A stretch of 64,000 bases of DNA from Microbacterium caowuchunii (GTDB lineage Bacteria > Actinomycetota > Actinomycetes > Actinomycetales > Microbacteriaceae), in assembly GCF_008727755.1 (NCBI RefSeq), contig NZ_CP044231.1, positions 2,108,001 through 2,172,000 of the forward strand. The letters run 5' to 3'. This document shows, piece after piece, positions 62,731 to 64,000 of this stretch. The notes below the pieces were generated by a model. It saw only the letters and a list, made by a program, of their open reading frames with translations, did no database searches and was not told the origin of the DNA. Numbering within the stretch: position 1 is the stretch's first letter; each line of letters opens with the position of its first letter. A program made the translations under genes and the position numbers.

Positions 62731-63126
62731 TCAGTTGCAGGTGACCTGGATGCCGTCGATGATCTGGGTGCCGCCGCCCATGTCGAGGCACTGCTGGTAG
62801 AGGTCGGCGGCCGCGCCGATGCCGATCGCGATGACGATCCCGACGATGGTCCAGATCACCATGAACACGATGCTCAGGATGATCGCCCAGACGGCCGGGG
62901 TGTTCTTGACGCCGGCCTTGCGGCTCTGCACGAGAGCGACGATGCCGAGGATGAGACCGACGATCTGGACGAAGAACGCCAGGATCAGGGCGACGATGCC
63001 CATCGTCTTCCCGGGGACCGGCGCCCCGGGCGTGGGGGCTCCCGCGGCGGGCACTCCCGGAGCGGGCGCGGGTGCCGCCGGATAGGCGGGCGGCGGGGTG
63101 TTCGGGGTGCCGGACGGATCTGTCAT
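62731..63126 (-). CDS. DUF4190-type small membrane protein
   Basis: A 131-residue protein. A Pro/Ala/Gly-rich cytoplasmic segment of about 40 residues (PAAPAPAPGVPAAG) precedes two membrane helices of the DUF4190 type (GIVALILAFFVQIVGLILGIVAL and WAIILSIVFMVIWTIVGIVIAIG), with the K/R-rich turn between them. The C-terminal tail has two Cys residues. Function unknown. The ATG at 63126 follows AGGAGG. It is separated from the aspA stop by 76 bases. Confidence 0.8.
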   Translation of the reverse strand: MTDPSGTPNTPPPAYPAAPAPAPGVPAAGAPTPGAPVPGKTMGIVALILAFFVQIVGLILGIVALVQSRKAGVKNTPAVWAIILSIVFMVIWTIVGIVIAIGIGAAADLYQQCLDMGGGTQIIDGIQVTCN

Positions 63127-63202
63127 CGTTCCTCCTGGAGCGGGGCGGGGTCGGTACTGTTCCGACGGTATCGGGTCAGCCGCCCGCGCGCACAGCGTGC
63201 GC

Positions 63203-64000
63203 TCAGGTTCTAGGATGCGCATCCGCGGTGTCGATGATCGGGATGGCGGCCGTGATCGCCTCCAGCCCGGAGAGCCGGGCGGGCGAGAGCTGCTTGATCA
63301 CTTCGTCGCGCGACATGAGTCCCGCCTCCACGACGAGGTCCGCCACGTTCCGCCCGGTCAGCAGCGCCGTCTTGGCGAGTGCCGCGGCTGCGGCGTACCC
63401 GATGAAGGGCGTGAGTGCGGTGATCACGCCGACCGAGGAGCCCACCATGGCCCCGAGCCGGTCATGGTTGACGGTGATGCCCTCGACGCAGTTCACCCGC
63501 AGCGTCCACATCGCCTGACGCATCCAGGTGATCGACTGGAAGATCGAGTGCGCGAGGACCGGTTCGAACGCGTTCAGCTGGAGTTGCCCCGCCTCCACCG
63601 CCATGGTGACCGTCATGTCGGCGCCCACCACGGCGAAGGCGACCTGGTTGACGACCTCCGGAATCACCGGGTTGACCTTGCCGGGCATGATGCTGGAGCC
63701 CGCCTGCCGTGCCGGCAGGTTGATCTCGCCCAGCCCGGCCTGCGGCCCGCTGGAGAGCAGCCGGAGATCGTTGCAGATCTTCGACAGCTTGACGGCGTTG
63801 CGCTTGAGCGACGAGGAGAACGACATGAACGAGCCGGTGTCGCTCGTGGACTCGACCAGGTCGGCCGCCGTCTCCAGATCCAGGCCGGAGATCTCGCGCA
63901 GGTGGGACACGATCGCGGCAGCGTAGTCGGCGTGCGTCGTGATGCCCGTGCCGATCGCGGTCGCCCCCATGTTGATGGAGTGCAGCAGCGACGCGTTCTC
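63203..64000 (-). CDS. aspA: Aspartate ammonia-lyase (C-terminal part, runs off the window)
   Basis: The C-terminal 265 residues of a class II fumarase/aspartase superfamily enzyme. The signature is GSSIMPGKVNPVIPEVVNQVAF, and the following VGADMTVTMAVEAGQLQLNAFEPV agrees with aspartase rather than fumarase C (which has NPTQCEA and a different continuation). Aspartase converts aspartate to fumarate and ammonia. The open frame continues to the window edge, so the N-terminal half is outside. The protein ends DTADAHPRT. Confidence 0.88.
   Translation of the reverse strand, partial: ENASLLHSINMGATAIGTGITTHADYAAAIVSHLREISGLDLETAADLVESTSDTGSFMSFSSSLKRNAVKLSKICNDLRLLSSGPQAGLGEINLPARQAGSSIMPGKVNPVIPEVVNQVAFAVVGADMTVTMAVEAGQLQLNAFEPVLAHSIFQSITWMRQAMWTLRVNCVEGITVNHDRLGAMVGSSVGVITALTPFIGYAAAAALAKTALLTGRNVADLVVEAGLMSRDEVIKQLSPARLSGLEAITAAIPIIDTADAHPRT

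Noticed and set aside
1..64000. tRNA, rRNA, integrase or insertion-sequence genes
   Set aside because: The TPsiC-like GTTCGAA matches noticed are inside coding sequence, and no transposase or integrase protein was recognised.

Overview
This window is a GC-rich chromosomal segment with the gene order and protein families of an actinomycete of the Microbacteriaceae, most like Microbacterium (inferred from synteny and protein character; there is no 16S rRNA here). No rRNA, tRNA, CRISPR array, transposase or phage gene was seen. Most genes lie on the minus strand. Neighbours are often translationally coupled through ATGA or GTGA stop/start overlaps, and many operon-leading genes have a TAnnnT hexamer 6-8 bases before the start codon, the layout of leaderless transcripts.

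Read along the minus strand from right to left, the window carries a conserved Microbacteriaceae backbone: rpsO, pnp, dapB, thyA-dfrA, dapA-rnj, ftsK-pgsA-cinA, clgR-DUF3046, recA-recX, miaB-miaA and the probable first codons of dapF. It covers mRNA decay (RNase J, PNPase), lysine/diaminopimelate synthesis (DapA, DapB), thymidylate and folate metabolism, DNA segregation and repair, proteolysis control and tRNA modification.

Between dapA (ends 15.2 kb) and dfrA (starts 37.4 kb) sits a roughly 22-kb accessory block. Its core (17.0-28.7 kb) is a nickel/urease island: an ECF-type nickel/cobalt importer (cbiM, a PDGLE/CbiN-like protein, cbiQ, cbiO), an AraC-type regulator, a Fur-family regulator, a urea channel and the urease operon ureA-[CbiX-like]-ureB-ureC-ureF-ureG-ureD. 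No ureE is present. Instead a 295-residue two-lobed CbiX-like protein with a 15-histidine tail is embedded between ureA and ureB; this is the most interesting object in the window. The block continues with a DHA2-family MFS pump, a very large protein joining a channel-like pore domain to a FUSC exporter, paired FluC/CrcB fluoride channels, and a YhgE-type membrane protein coupled to an ABC-ATPase-like protein that has lost its Walker A motif.

The right part (38.8-64 kb) is a mosaic of small transcription units: redox genes (thioredoxin-like, OsmC, two flavin monooxygenases and an FMN reductase, YceI), transporters (MFS, EamA), a lytic-transglycosylase-like secreted protein, an acyltransferase, an isopenicillin-N-synthase-like dioxygenase, an FKBP prolyl isomerase, a DUF2776/YhiM-like membrane protein, a PrsW-type protease, a fumarylacetoacetase-family hydrolase and a truncated aspartate ammonia-lyase. 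An aldo-keto-reductase-fold protein at 44 kb has all four catalytic-tetrad positions replaced. Convergent gene ends carry clear hairpin terminators, and several intergenic regions hold palindromic elements that may form a dispersed repeat family.
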